From: an uncultured Flammeovirgaceae bacterium
Lineage (GTDB): Bacteria > Bacteroidota > Bacteroidia > Cytophagales > Cyclobacteriaceae
Direction: 5' to 3'
Length of the DNA stretch: 64,000 bases
Assembly: GCA_937883755.1 (NCBI GenBank)
Contig: CAKZYA010000004.1
Location: 150,151-214,150, forward strand
In this document: one piece after another, positions 43,023 to 53,300 of the stretch
Layout: each line of letters starts with the position of its first letter
How positions within the stretch are numbered: position 1 is the stretch's first letter
Notes under the pieces: model-generated
Seen by the model: the letters and a program-made list of their open reading frames with translations, nothing else
What the model was told of the DNA's origin: nothing
Database searches by the model: none
Made by a program: the position numbers and the translations under genes

Positions 43023-44591
43023 ATGAAAAATAGTCGTATATATATTAAGTTCTCAGTAGTGCTGCTTATGGCAAATCTGCTGATTGTATTTGCTTGCCAA
43101 CGCGATGAAGAGTTGCTGGAAATAGATAATCCAAATAACCCCACTCCTGATACATTCTTTCAGAATGAAAGTGATGCTCTACTAGGATTAAACGCAGTTT
43201 ATGCTTCCTGGCAGTCTCGAAATCTATGCCAGCGGTTTTATTTCTTCGGAAACGATATGCCTTCTGATGAAAGTATCGGTACCAACAATCTTCAGGCTAC
43301 TTTGGCTCAGATGCTGAACTATACCTGGGATGCGAACAATGGGGTGATATCTGGCATGTGGGGCGATTACTATACCGGAATAGGCCGGGCAAATCGGGTT
43401 ATTCAGCAAGTACCCGAAATTGAAATGGATGAAGCACTCCGCACCCGGATTGTAGCCGAAGCTCGCTTCCTGCGAGCTACCTTCTACTTTGACTTAGTAA
43501 ATAAGTGGGGCGATGTGCCATTGATTACTGATCCACCAGTAGCCTCTATTGAAGAACCTCGTTCGCCAGCCGCCGATGTTTACGCCCTAGTGATTGAAGA
43601 TCTTCAGTTTGCCAAAGCTAATTTACCTACCCGAGATGATTACGGAGCTGATGATGTAGGTCGTGCCACTAGTGGAGCTGCTACTGGATATTTAGGGAAA
43701 GTATATTTGTATCGTGAACAGTGGGCTGAAGCTGAGGCAGAATTTATGGAGGTTATTAATGGTCAACATGGTAGCTATGGTTTAGTAGATAACTTTCGTT
43801 GGAATGGCATTGGCGAAGAGCAAGAACCAGCCGCCGAGAATAGTATGGAATCACTATTTGAGGTTCAGTTTCAAGCTGCTTTAGGTGGTAATTGGAACCA
43901 AGATAATCCGGGAGGCGGTGAACATACTTTCCGAGGAGTAGAATACGCTTTTGCTAGCTTCAATAACGTTCGGCCCAAACAATCTTTTGCTGATCGCTTT
44001 GAGCTGGGGGATCCGCGCTATGAGCAAACCTTCTATGACGACGGGGTGGCTTACTACCTAGGTACCTATACCCGAGACCAATTTGGTGGACTCATTGCTT
44101 GGCGTAAATACCATAATTATGACATTCGAAGCGATGGTCGGCAGGACTCAGGGATTAACTTTCGTTTGATGCGTTACGCCGATGTATTGCTGATGGCAGC
44201 GGAAGCAAAGTTGAATAACAACAAATCAATTGCTGAAGTACTAGGATTAGTTAATCAAGTACGCCAGCGAGCGATCGCTCAAAAGTCCAATCCGAATATT
44301 GAGCTATATATGTCTCGTACTTTGGATAATGTGCTAGAACTATATCCTACCGCTGCATATCCGGCGGATACTCGCGATCAAGTGATGACGATCATCATGC
44401 ACGAGCGTGAGGTTGAGCTAGCGGGTGAGCAGCACCGCTACAATGATTTACGACGTTGGGGATTAGACGATGATGCTGCTTTGGCAGACAATAAGCCATA
44501 TGAAGAACGTTTCCGTCTATGGCCTATCCCGCTGCAAGAGCTGGAGACGAATCCGAACATTAATCAGGCCGATCAGAATCCTGGATACTAA
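43023..44591 (+). CDS. susD: SusD/RagB family glycan-binding lipoprotein
   Basis: The 522-residue protein begins with a lipoprotein signal (VVLLMANLLIVFAC) and then the SusD pattern NPNNPTPDTFFQNESDALLGLNAVY. Helical TPR-like segments follow (ATSGAATGYLGKVYLYREQW), and the C-terminal MRYADVLLMAAEAKL with ELAGEQHRYNDLRRWG is a family signature. It sits 24 bases after susC and forms the SusCD pair that binds ligand at the outer-membrane surface. It is followed by a 9-bp-stem hairpin and a fasciclin lipoprotein gene. Confidence 0.96.
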   Translation: MKNSRIYIKFSVVLLMANLLIVFACQRDEELLEIDNPNNPTPDTFFQNESDALLGLNAVYASWQSRNLCQRFYFFGNDMPSDESIGTNNLQATLAQMLNYTWDANNGVISGMWGDYYTGIGRANRVIQQVPEIEMDEALRTRIVAEARFLRATFYFDLVNKWGDVPLITDPPVASIEEPRSPAADVYALVIEDLQFAKANLPTRDDYGADDVGRATSGAATGYLGKVYLYREQWAEAEAEFMEVINGQHGSYGLVDNFRWNGIGEEQEPAAENSMESLFEVQFQAALGGNWNQDNPGGGEHTFRGVEYAFASFNNVRPKQSFADRFELGDPRYEQTFYDDGVAYYLGTYTRDQFGGLIAWRKYHNYDIRSDGRQDSGINFRLMRYADVLLMAAEAKLNNNKSIAEVLGLVNQVRQRAIAQKSNPNIELYMSRTLDNVLELYPTAAYPADTRDQVMTIIMHEREVELAGEQHRYNDLRRWGLDDDAALADNKPYEERFRLWPIPLQELETNPNINQADQNPGY

Positions 44592-44601
44592 TCGATTTTT
44601 T

Positions 44602-44630
44602 ATCAGCCCGGTTTCTGTAGTCGGGCTGAT
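44602..44630 (+). terminator. Intercistronic stem-loop between susD and the fasciclin gene
   Basis: ATCAGCCCG (44602-44610) and CGGGCTGAT (44622-44630) form a perfect 9-bp stem with an 11-base loop. The T-run lies before the stem on the plus strand, so it would be a terminator mainly on the minus strand. On the plus strand it may mark an RNA-processing or partial attenuation site that sets SusD and fasciclin levels apart. Confidence 0.5.
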
Positions 44631-44644
44631 CAATCTACTCACCC

Positions 44645-46375
44645 ATGTTAAATTTTTATACTAAACGAATGATACGATCATATTCGAGAATAGGTGGCGC
44701 CCTAGTCTTTTTAATGGTAATTTTTACCGCATGTCAAGAAGATGTAGAGGTGCGCGATAAAAATGGTTCTGGCCTGATTACAGTGATGAACTCAATGGAA
44801 AGTGAAGGAAAGTTTTCACTGTTCTATGATGCAATCGGTACTAATGGATTGCGTATTTCCGATGAGTTTAACGGAAGCGGTGATTCATATGAATATACAA
44901 TCTTTGCTCCAACTAACACAGCATTCGAAAGCTTTTTGGGACAGTATGACACTTATGGAGCATTGGGTGATATTCCTGATGATTTGCTTCGAAGCCTAAT
45001 AGAATACCACGTAGTAGAAGGTAGCCTTAGTGCCGCTGATTTGGGTGGAACTACTCAAACTACCGTACAAGGTGGGGAAATTAGTGTGAATGGTACTACA
45101 CTTACGGGAGCTAATAATACAGCTAATGTGGCTGTGGCTGACCGAGCCGCTCGAAACGGCTTTTTGCACGAATTAGACGGAGTGTTGACTCCGCCCACCT
45201 TTCCTACTCAGACGATATTAGATATTGCTGGTGGAGATGACTTTACTAGCTTAGTAGCCGCTGTAAGCCGCTTCTCAGATTTGGTAGATGCAATTGACGG
45301 TGGTAGTGGTGCTTTTACCGTTATGGCTCCTACCAATGCTGCATTGAGTGCGTTTCTGGCAAGCCAAGGCTTTGCTTCGCTGGATGCTGTTCCTGATCCT
45401 TTGCTTCGCACAATTTTAGAGTATCACGTTATTCCTGGAGTAGTTGGCTCGGGTGATATTCTTGTAGCGCAAAATACTTTAAGCGGAGAGGTATTAGATT
45501 TACCAGATGATACTGATATTGTAGCTGCTGCCGATGTAGCAGCTACTAACGGACTAGTGCACGTCATCAGTGAAGTGCTGGTTCCTCCCAGTCTGAGCTC
45601 AGTTGCCGGAGTTATTCTTACTGACCCTAATTTTAGTACGCTGGCTGCGGCTTTGGTAGCTAAAGATTTAATTACACCGTTGAGTACCGGGGCACGCACC
45701 GTATTTGCTCCTAACAACGCTGCTTTTACTGCCGCAGGCGTTACTGATCCGGCAGCGGTGAGCACTGATATTTTAACTTACCATGTCTTAGGGAGTTCAG
45801 TACCTTCAACTGCTATCACGGATGGTTTTGCTCAAACGCTTAACGGAGCCTCGGTTGTACTAAATACTGATATGGGGGTGACTGTCAGTGGGGTAGCGGT
45901 AGTAACGGCCGACCTTGCCGGTAGTAACGGATTCGTTCACGAGATAGGTGGAATTCTAACTCCGCCTCAAGATAATATTGTAGCGTTAGCCGTAGCTACT
46001 CCGGAGTTGTCTACTTTGGTAGCTGCCTTACAGAAAACGGGATTAGATACAGTACTAGTCGAAGACGGGCCGTATACTGTGTTCGCCCCCACGAATGCCG
46101 CATTTACCGCCGCTGGGGTTGACGTGGAAGCAACTGCTGGAGAGCTTTTACGGCCAATACTTCTTTACCACGTTTTAGGTGGCCGAGTACTTTCTAGTGA
46201 TTTGCCTAATGGTGATGTAGAAATGTTATCCGGCGAAACTATAAATGTGAACAATGCTGTATTTACCGTAGCTACCGGAAGCGGTCAATCAGTAGATCTG
46301 ACAGCGGGCAGTACGCTTAATGTACAAGCAACGGATGGGGTGGTACACATCATAAATTCGGTGCTTTTGCCTTAG
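44645..46375 (+). CDS. Surface lipoprotein with four fasciclin (FAS1) domains
   Basis: The 576-residue protein has a lipoprotein signal ending MVIFTAC (Cys30); a second Met at 44669 is an alternative start. Four FAS1 domains follow. Each has a core YTIFAPTNTAFESFL or FTVMAPTNAALSAFL or RTVFAPNNAAFTAAG or YTVFAPTNAAFTAAG, and each ends in a conserved VH or LHE with P-rich linkers (VLTPP, VLVPP, ILTPP, VLLP). FAS1 domains mediate cell adhesion or carbohydrate binding. The gene follows susD by 53 bases, so it may act as an accessory surface protein for this transporter. It ends before a strong terminator. Confidence 0.9.
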   Translation: MLNFYTKRMIRSYSRIGGALVFLMVIFTACQEDVEVRDKNGSGLITVMNSMESEGKFSLFYDAIGTNGLRISDEFNGSGDSYEYTIFAPTNTAFESFLGQYDTYGALGDIPDDLLRSLIEYHVVEGSLSAADLGGTTQTTVQGGEISVNGTTLTGANNTANVAVADRAARNGFLHELDGVLTPPTFPTQTILDIAGGDDFTSLVAAVSRFSDLVDAIDGGSGAFTVMAPTNAALSAFLASQGFASLDAVPDPLLRTILEYHVIPGVVGSGDILVAQNTLSGEVLDLPDDTDIVAAADVAATNGLVHVISEVLVPPSLSSVAGVILTDPNFSTLAAALVAKDLITPLSTGARTVFAPNNAAFTAAGVTDPAAVSTDILTYHVLGSSVPSTAITDGFAQTLNGASVVLNTDMGVTVSGVAVVTADLAGSNGFVHEIGGILTPPQDNIVALAVATPELSTLVAALQKTGLDTVLVEDGPYTVFAPTNAAFTAAGVDVEATAGELLRPILLYHVLGGRVLSSDLPNGDVEMLSGETINVNNAVFTVATGSGQSVDLTAGSTLNVQATDGVVHIINSVLLP

Positions 46376-46399
46376 CTATTTCTCGACAATATTATGATG

Positions 46400-46433
46400 A
46401 AAACCGCTTCAGAAGTTTCTGGAGCGGTTTTTT
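46400..46433. terminator. Strong bidirectional intrinsic terminator
   Basis: AAAACCGCT (46400-46408) and AGCGGTTTT (46423-46431) bracket an inner CAGAA/TTCTG stem, giving a long hairpin with A-run and T-run flanks. It separates the convergent fasciclin gene and FG-GAP gene and can stop transcription from both sides. Confidence 0.93.
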
Positions 46434-46439
46434 GTTTAC

Positions 46440-47954
46440 TTAGAGAGGAGTAATAGTTGGTTTTCTCGAGAGGAAAATACCATCGTATTGGCTACCCATG
46501 TAAGCTCCCCAGGAAATTTGATCAGGAGCGTATAGTTGTTTCTCTAAGCGGTGGATGTTCAGTTGAGCCGGGTGATCACTATCATTATCCTTGACTTGGG
46601 CAATACAATAGATAATATCAATCCAACCATCGTCGTCAACATCACCTACCCAAGGTGTAGAAGAAAAGTTAATACCTTCTTGAGGGTCATGTAAACGAAA
46701 CACTTTTTGCTGGTGGAAATCAAAAATTACTAAGCGATTGAAGGGAACTTTAGACTCAAATTTTTCTTCTACGTAATTGGTGCTCATCACTACGTCATCG
46801 TAACCATCTCTATTAATATCGGCTACCACCGGAGAAGCGTACTGGAAGCGTCCTAGGGTATCTTCAAAGAGAATATTGCCATTACTACCATCTACCATAA
46901 ACTGAATAGGATCTCGCAATTTAGGCCATTGACCTTTGCCGTAATTAGCGAAAAAATCAGGGATATCATCTTCGGTAAAATAGCCCACTGCGGGAGTGGT
47001 GTACGCCTCGGCATTGGGGATATTTCTCTCCCAAAGCACTGCATTAGTTTTGCCATCAAATGCTAACATACGTCCGTCAACCGAGTTGGCGACAATATCC
47101 AGGTTTCCATCTAGGGTGATATCTACCAAAACGGGTGGGGCAATGAATCCTTTATCGGAACCAGCTGCTAAAAGAACCGATTGACTCAAATCCTCATTCA
47201 TAATCTCGGCGAGGGAAGTTCGGTATAACCCACCCCCGATTGTTTCTCCGCCCGTTCCAAAGATTACGTCTAGAGTGCCGTTGTTGTCTAAATCAGCTAC
47301 CACTGCTGATAAATAGGTTTCTTTTCCGTCGGGAACTTCGGCGGTTGCCAGTAGTTTTCCAGTTCGGCTACTGACTACCATTAAATGGCCGGGAGGACGA
47401 TCAGGATCATCCGGTTCGGCTAAATAATCGCCACCATTGGCTACTAATAAATCGTCAATGCCATCCTGATCTTGGTCGGGAATACGCTGGGGGTTGTAAA
47501 AATTGTAGAGACCAACCGCTTTTCCTGGGTCGATCGAGTCGCCTGCTTGATAAAATTCCCACAGTAGTTCTCCGTTTCGGCCATTGATTGCTATGAGTTC
47601 GGCTCGGCGGCCTCCAATAAAAATATCGTCTACCCCATCTTGAGTAACATCCAGCAGCATAGCTGAACCAACCATCTGATCGCGGGCGGCTATGTGCCAC
47701 AGAAGTTTACCGTCTTTACCATCCAAGGCAACCACTGCTGTGTCAGTAGGGTGAAGCTCCTGATATCCCGTACCCAGTACAATATCCAGTACTCCATCTC
47801 CGGTCAGGTCAGTAAGACGCGCCGAAGAGTTGGTTCCGATATTAGGTAGGTCAGTGCGCCACTGCGTAATATCAGGGGTACGATAGTACTGAATAGCTCC
47901 CACTATCAAGATAATTATTGTAACAGCTACGCCGATAAGAATCCACTTGTTCAC
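46440..47954 (-). CDS. Membrane-anchored FG-GAP/VCBS repeat beta-propeller protein
   Basis: The 504-residue protein has an N-terminal membrane helix (WILIGVAVTIIILIVGAI) and a long propeller made of FG-GAP-like repeats with calcium-loop motifs such as LTGDGVLDIV, VTQDGVDDIFIG, DQDQDGIDDLLV, LDNNGTLDVIF and DINRDGYDDVV. An alternative first blade looks like PQQ-type (LDGKDGKLLWHI). These proteins are extracytoplasmic, and their function is generally unknown. The start overlaps the stop of the upstream ASPIC/UnbV protein by 4 bases, which points to a common complex. Confidence 0.85.
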   Translation of the reverse strand: MNKWILIGVAVTIIILIVGAIQYYRTPDITQWRTDLPNIGTNSSARLTDLTGDGVLDIVLGTGYQELHPTDTAVVALDGKDGKLLWHIAARDQMVGSAMLLDVTQDGVDDIFIGGRRAELIAINGRNGELLWEFYQAGDSIDPGKAVGLYNFYNPQRIPDQDQDGIDDLLVANGGDYLAEPDDPDRPPGHLMVVSSRTGKLLATAEVPDGKETYLSAVVADLDNNGTLDVIFGTGGETIGGGLYRTSLAEIMNEDLSQSVLLAAGSDKGFIAPPVLVDITLDGNLDIVANSVDGRMLAFDGKTNAVLWERNIPNAEAYTTPAVGYFTEDDIPDFFANYGKGQWPKLRDPIQFMVDGSNGNILFEDTLGRFQYASPVVADINRDGYDDVVMSTNYVEEKFESKVPFNRLVIFDFHQQKVFRLHDPQEGINFSSTPWVGDVDDDGWIDIIYCIAQVKDNDSDHPAQLNIHRLEKQLYAPDQISWGAYMGSQYDGIFLSRKPTITPL

Positions 47955-50239
47955 GGTATTGATGTAGTGTGGTTATGGGTAGAATGCAATTGCTCGAATT
48001 TTAGTTTATTTAGCGTAAGCTGCTCAGGGTTTTCTTCTCCCTCAATAATCTGATAAAATGTATTCACCAAAAGATCGGTAAAAGTTTGATGTTCAGAATT
48101 AGGCCAGTGAACAACAATCTCTTTAATAGTATCAGCATATCCTAGTCCAACTTCCACCCGCAAGGTAGAGGCGCCAAAACTACCTCCTGAATTGACTTCC
48201 CGGTAGAGATTTCGTTCGCGTCCATTTTCTTCTACTGTCAAAACGACTCTTGTTCCGATGGCTGAGCGATTAGACTGCGTACCTACTAAATGAAACGTGA
48301 TCCAGTTATGTTTATCCTGATAAGGATTCTCGAAGAAAGCGTTCTGAAATATATCACCCTCGTAAGCTCCCCCCATCGACATCAGTAAGTCTTGGTCACC
48401 ATCATTATCAATATCAGAGAAAGTAACTGCATGCCCTTTCTGCAAATGCCCCATACCAGTAGCGGTAGTTACGTCCTGAAAATGCTTTCCTTGTGCATTT
48501 CGAAACACTCGGTTGGGAATAACGGACGTAAGCATAGGGTCGCCGGTGCCTAAGTACATATCCAACCAGCCATCGTTGTCCAGATCGCCGTAGTTGGCTC
48601 CCATTGCGTAGAGGATTCGATCCAGATTGGTTTCTTCTGAAACATTACTAAATGTGCCGTTTTGGTTATTCCGATAAAGCAATCCAGTTTGAGCATCATG
48701 GGGTAGTTCCAGGTATTCGGCCGCAATATCGGTGGTAATGACCCCGCCGTTACCTTGCCAGTAACCTGCCGCGAAAATATCCAACCAGCCATCCTGATCG
48801 TAGTCCCAAAACCAGGTAGAAAACGTAGGATTGAGGCCACTAAGCTGAGCTCTCTGAGTAACATCCGAAAAAGAAAGCATGCCAGTTTCATTTAAGCCGT
48901 TATTCTGAAACAGATAATTGGAATGTTGTTCGCTCCCTCCAGTGGTAGAAACATACAAATCGGGCCAACCATCGTTATTAAAATCTCCCGAGGTGACCCC
49001 TTTCACTACGTTAGAAGGAATCCGAAATCCCTCTTTGCTAATAGCTACCCCTGCTTCCGAAGCTACCTCGCGAAAAGTGCCATCTCGATTGCTAAGGTAC
49101 AGTTCGCAAGGATGAAAAGATTGTGTACCGGAGGTTTCATTGCCAATAAATATATCCAGCCAACCGTCACGATTAAAATCATTCCAGGTCGCCGTTTGCG
49201 TTGGATGAAACGATAATAGGTTTGCCGCAATAGTTACATCAGTAAAGGTGCCATCACCGTTATTTTTTAGCAGTGAATTAGGGTGTTGACCGTATTCTTT
49301 GAGCCAGGCTCCTCGTAAAATCAGCACATCTAGCCAACCGTCGTTATTATAATCAGCTTGTAAGAGGTTTAATCCCCCGAAAAGATCAGTCAGATTAGCC
49401 GCTTCCGTTTGTTCACGAAAGGTGCCATCAGTATTACTCACGAAAAAACGGATAGGGGCATCTTGTCCCCATTCCGAAATCAGAATATCCAAGTAACCGT
49501 CATTCGTAAAATCATCAACCACCAATCCTCCCGAACGTCCCTGAAAGTCGAAGCCAACTCGATGGGCAATATCATGAAATTCCTTCATTGGATATTCCGA
49601 CTGAAAAGCCGAGTCGGGAATTAACCATTCTTGTGGAACTTCATCAGGGTATTCACCTAGCGTCATATAAGCCACATTTAGTAGCCAGCGGGCACTCAGG
49701 TTATCGGGCTGTCGTCGAAGTATCTCTTCGTACACTTTAATGGCCTGGCGAGAGCCTTTGGGTAATTGATGAAACCCAGCAGCTTGAATAGGGAAGAGGC
49801 AGGAAGCAGCGGTGTGGTTGAGTATACAATTCTCCTGCTCCCCCAACCGCAGATGACTTAATGCTAAGTATGAATCGAGTTTATCCAGTTCGGGTGCGGT
49901 AAGCTGACCGGCTAGTTTTCCTGCTTCTTTTAGTACTGCTAGCTTCTTTAGCTCCTGAGCGGCTAGTTCTGAGTCACCCCGCCGGAGTAGATCCAGTGCT
50001 CGATAATACTGATAAGCGTAGTTATCAGGTTCAGTGAGAAGCAAACTATCGTAGTATTGAACTCGGCTATCGTTAGCATACATATTGTCAGAATTATCAA
50101 CCAAATCTTGAGTCTCTTCAAGCAAATGTAGCATAGTCGCGTGGCTTCGTTCTTCTAATGAAGAGTCACAACTACTAATCAACATCAAAAAAATTAGGGG
50201 CTGACCGAATCCGGTAAATAAAAAACGGTAACTGGGCAT
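47951..50239 (-). CDS. CRTAC1-like lipoprotein: TPR region, FG-GAP repeats, ASPIC/UnbV domain
   Basis: The 762-residue protein has a lipoprotein signal (LIFLMLISSC), then an N-terminal helical TPR-like region (about residues 30-200, YQYYRALDLLRRGDSELAAQEL). FG-GAP repeats follow (DFTNDGYLDILISE, DYNNDGWLDVLILRG, DFNRDGWLDIFIGNET, DFNNDGWPDLYVS and others). The C-terminus has the ASPIC/UnbV domain: NRSAIGTRVVLTVEENGRERN, VNSGGSFGAST and VEVGLGYADTIKEIVVHWPN. Such proteins are common next to SusCD genes in Bacteroidota. The gene overlaps the next FG-GAP gene by 4 bases. The ligand is unknown. Confidence 0.9.
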   Translation of the reverse strand: MPSYRFLFTGFGQPLIFLMLISSCDSSLEERSHATMLHLLEETQDLVDNSDNMYANDSRVQYYDSLLLTEPDNYAYQYYRALDLLRRGDSELAAQELKKLAVLKEAGKLAGQLTAPELDKLDSYLALSHLRLGEQENCILNHTAASCLFPIQAAGFHQLPKGSRQAIKVYEEILRRQPDNLSARWLLNVAYMTLGEYPDEVPQEWLIPDSAFQSEYPMKEFHDIAHRVGFDFQGRSGGLVVDDFTNDGYLDILISEWGQDAPIRFFVSNTDGTFREQTEAANLTDLFGGLNLLQADYNNDGWLDVLILRGAWLKEYGQHPNSLLKNNGDGTFTDVTIAANLLSFHPTQTATWNDFNRDGWLDIFIGNETSGTQSFHPCELYLSNRDGTFREVASEAGVAISKEGFRIPSNVVKGVTSGDFNNDGWPDLYVSTTGGSEQHSNYLFQNNGLNETGMLSFSDVTQRAQLSGLNPTFSTWFWDYDQDGWLDIFAAGYWQGNGGVITTDIAAEYLELPHDAQTGLLYRNNQNGTFSNVSEETNLDRILYAMGANYGDLDNDGWLDMYLGTGDPMLTSVIPNRVFRNAQGKHFQDVTTATGMGHLQKGHAVTFSDIDNDGDQDLLMSMGGAYEGDIFQNAFFENPYQDKHNWITFHLVGTQSNRSAIGTRVVLTVEENGRERNLYREVNSGGSFGASTLRVEVGLGYADTIKEIVVHWPNSEHQTFTDLLVNTFYQIIEGEENPEQLTLNKLKFEQLHSTHNHTTSIP

Positions 50240-50335
50240 TTTGTAGTGAAAATCAACGATAAGCTAATCTACGAAAAGTCTGTCGTAAATAAATTCTGAC
50301 GTTGGATTACGGCGGGCATCACCGTATCTTTTGGC

Positions 50336-53300
50336 GTGGAAAAACCCTTTGTCATTTATCGCTCTTCGGCTGGTTCGGGTAAAACCTACACCCTGGCTCG
50401 GGAGTACTTAAAACTTTCTCTTCGGCATCCTCAGGCCTACCGTAACATATTGGCCGTAACATTCACTAATAAGGCGACCCAAGAAATGAAAGGGCGAGTA
50501 TTACAGTACTTGCACCAAGTAGCCAAAGCAGATAGCAGTCCATTGCGAGAAACTCTAGCAATAGAGCTTGATCTATCCGAACTAGAACTTTCCCTTAAAG
50601 CCGAAACCACACTACAAAACCTATTGCACGGCTACTCTCATTTTTCGGTAATGACAATTGACTCCTTCTTCCAAAAAGTGGTGAGGGGATTCGCTCGAGA
50701 AATGGGATTACAAGCGGGGTTTAAAGTAGAGTTGGATATAAATCGGGTGCTGGACGAGGTAATTGACCAACTATTACTGGATATTGGTGAAACCCAACAC
50801 AAAGAGGTTCGGCGGTGGCTTACTCGCTTCGCTGAAGAGAAGGTGGAGTCAGGCAAAAGCTGGGATTTCCGTCGCGAAATAAAAGAACTGGCTAAAGAAC
50901 TGTTTAAAGAGAACTACCGAGAGAAGCACGATCAAACCGTCGGTTTACCTACCCAGTCGGTTTCGGAGCTGCTAAAGCAACTCCGGGAAATGCAACAGGC
51001 TTTTGAGAAGCATATGGCATCTATTGGTCAGGCTGCTTTAGACCTTATGAACCAACACCAAGCTGATGTCAGCGATTTTGCCTACGGAAGTAGCGGAGTA
51101 GCTGGTTATTTTACCAAAATTACCGAGGGTAGTAGTTTTCTGCCTACGTCCCGAGTTCTTCAAGCTAGCAATAACCTGGAAAGCTGGGTGAGCAAAAAAA
51201 ATCCTGATCGCGAACGGTTATTATCGGTGGCTAGTCAATTAGTGTCACAAATGGAGGAGGCCTTAGAGGCTTACGATGAATACGGTGCTTTGTATCAGTC
51301 AGCCGTGCAGATGCAACGGTTTATGTATGCTTATGGCATTCTGAATCACTTAGAATCAGAAATTGATCAGTACAAGCGCGAGAATGACTTAATGCTAATT
51401 TCGGATGCTCCGGTATTTCTTCAGGAAATTATCGGCAAAGATGACACGCCATTTATTTACGAAAAAATCGGAAGCTACTATCAGCATTTTCTGATTGATG
51501 AGTTTCAGGATACCTCGGGTTTACAGTGGATGAACTTTCGTCCGTTAGTAGAAAATAGCCTGGATGCCGGAAATCAAAACTTAGTAGTGGGCGATGTAAA
51601 ACAATCGATCTACCGTTGGCGAGGTGGCGACTGGCAACTCTTACTCAATACTATTCAGCAGGATATGCAAGAATGGCGCACCGAGGTCCGACAACTCGAT
51701 CATAACTTTCGTAGTCGTAGGAATATACTAGAATTCAATAACGCTTTGTTTCAGGCTGTTCCCGAGACGTTGTTTCAGTATATTACTGCCGGGTTAGATG
51801 ATCTAGTGGATCAGGAGCTGCGACAGCAACTATTACAGCAGGCCGAGATGCTGCAGCAAGCTTACCAGGATGTTACCCAGAAACTTCCGGCTACCTATGA
51901 TCATCAGGCGGGTTGGCACGGTCATGTTCGAGTTGAGTTATTAGATGACGACCACTGCATGGATGAGGAAGGGCAACCTATCGGCTGGCGAGACTACATT
52001 CAGACTCAGTTACCTGAGATGGTAGAAAACCTGCAATCCGAAGGCTACGCTGCTAAGAATATTGCTTTCTTAGTGCGCAACAAACGAGATGGTCAGTCGG
52101 TGGTCGATACCTTCATGCGGTACAAACATGCAGGGAGAACTAAACCGGACTATAATTACGAGGTCATTTCCTCCGAGTCGTTGGTACTTACCTCTTCGCT
52201 GAGCGTAGGTCTGCTAGTAGAGTTGATGCGCTTTTTGGATAACGATCAGGATGAAATTGTCCGCAGTAGTATTCTCCATAAATATCGTCAGTTAACCTGT
52301 CATGAAAATAGTTCGGATGAACTGCATACGATTTTTGGCAGTGAAGACGATGAAGAACTAAGTAGCTTTTTTCAGCAATTGCCTACTGACTTTGCCAAGT
52401 ATTACGGGTATCTCAACAAGCTTCCGGTATATGAACTGGTAGAAAACCTGGTACTGGTTTTTGATCTGGGACAATACAATGAGAAAGCATATTTACAAGC
52501 CTTTCAGGATACAGTATTGCAGTACTCACTCACCGAGCGGGGCGACTTACGGTCTTTCTTGGTCTGGTGGGATGAGTCGGGGAGCAATAACTCAGCTCAG
52601 ATTTCTGAGGAAATGGATGCTATGCGCGTAATGACCATTCACAAGGCGAAAGGTTTACAGTTTAAAGTGGTGATTGTGCCATTTTGCGACTGGCAGCTGG
52701 ATCATCAGCCGCTTAAAACGAATATTCTTTGGGCGTCGCCGCAGAATCCGGAATTAGCTAACGTTGGTCTGGTTCCTGTGAAGTATTCTTCCCAACTTAC
52801 TCAGACCGTTTTTAGCCAGGAGTACTACGAAGAAAAGATTCGGATTCATATGGATCATCTGAACTTACTGTACGTGGCGTTTACTCGGGCAGAAGAGGGA
52901 TTATATGCTTTTGCCCGTCCCAAAGCCAAAGGAAAGAATTATCCAGTAAACGGGATTGCTAACCTTTTACGTAATATTTTACCAGAATTAGAGGTCAATG
53001 GTGCTGATGCTTTAGCTGGGTGGGATGAAATGGGGCAAGTGTTTGAAGTGGGAGAACGGAGAACAGAACGGTTCCCCGCCGGGAACGGAGAACAGAACGG
53101 TTCCCCGCCGAAACTAGAGATCGAGAAACGAAATACGGAACTGTCTGAATACTCTTCGGCACGGTGGCGGAACCGTTTGAGTGTTCGTCCGCTCTCCCGG
53201 GGCTTTTTTTCAGCCGGGGTAAGTCAGGTAGTTTTGATGCAACAGTTACTCATTCAACTCCCTTCAGCAGATCAACTGGAAAACCAATTAGAGAAAATTG

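Noticed and set aside
45208..45765. Antisense frames in the fasciclin gene
   Set aside because: They mirror Ala/Thr/Val-rich repeats and have no independent support.
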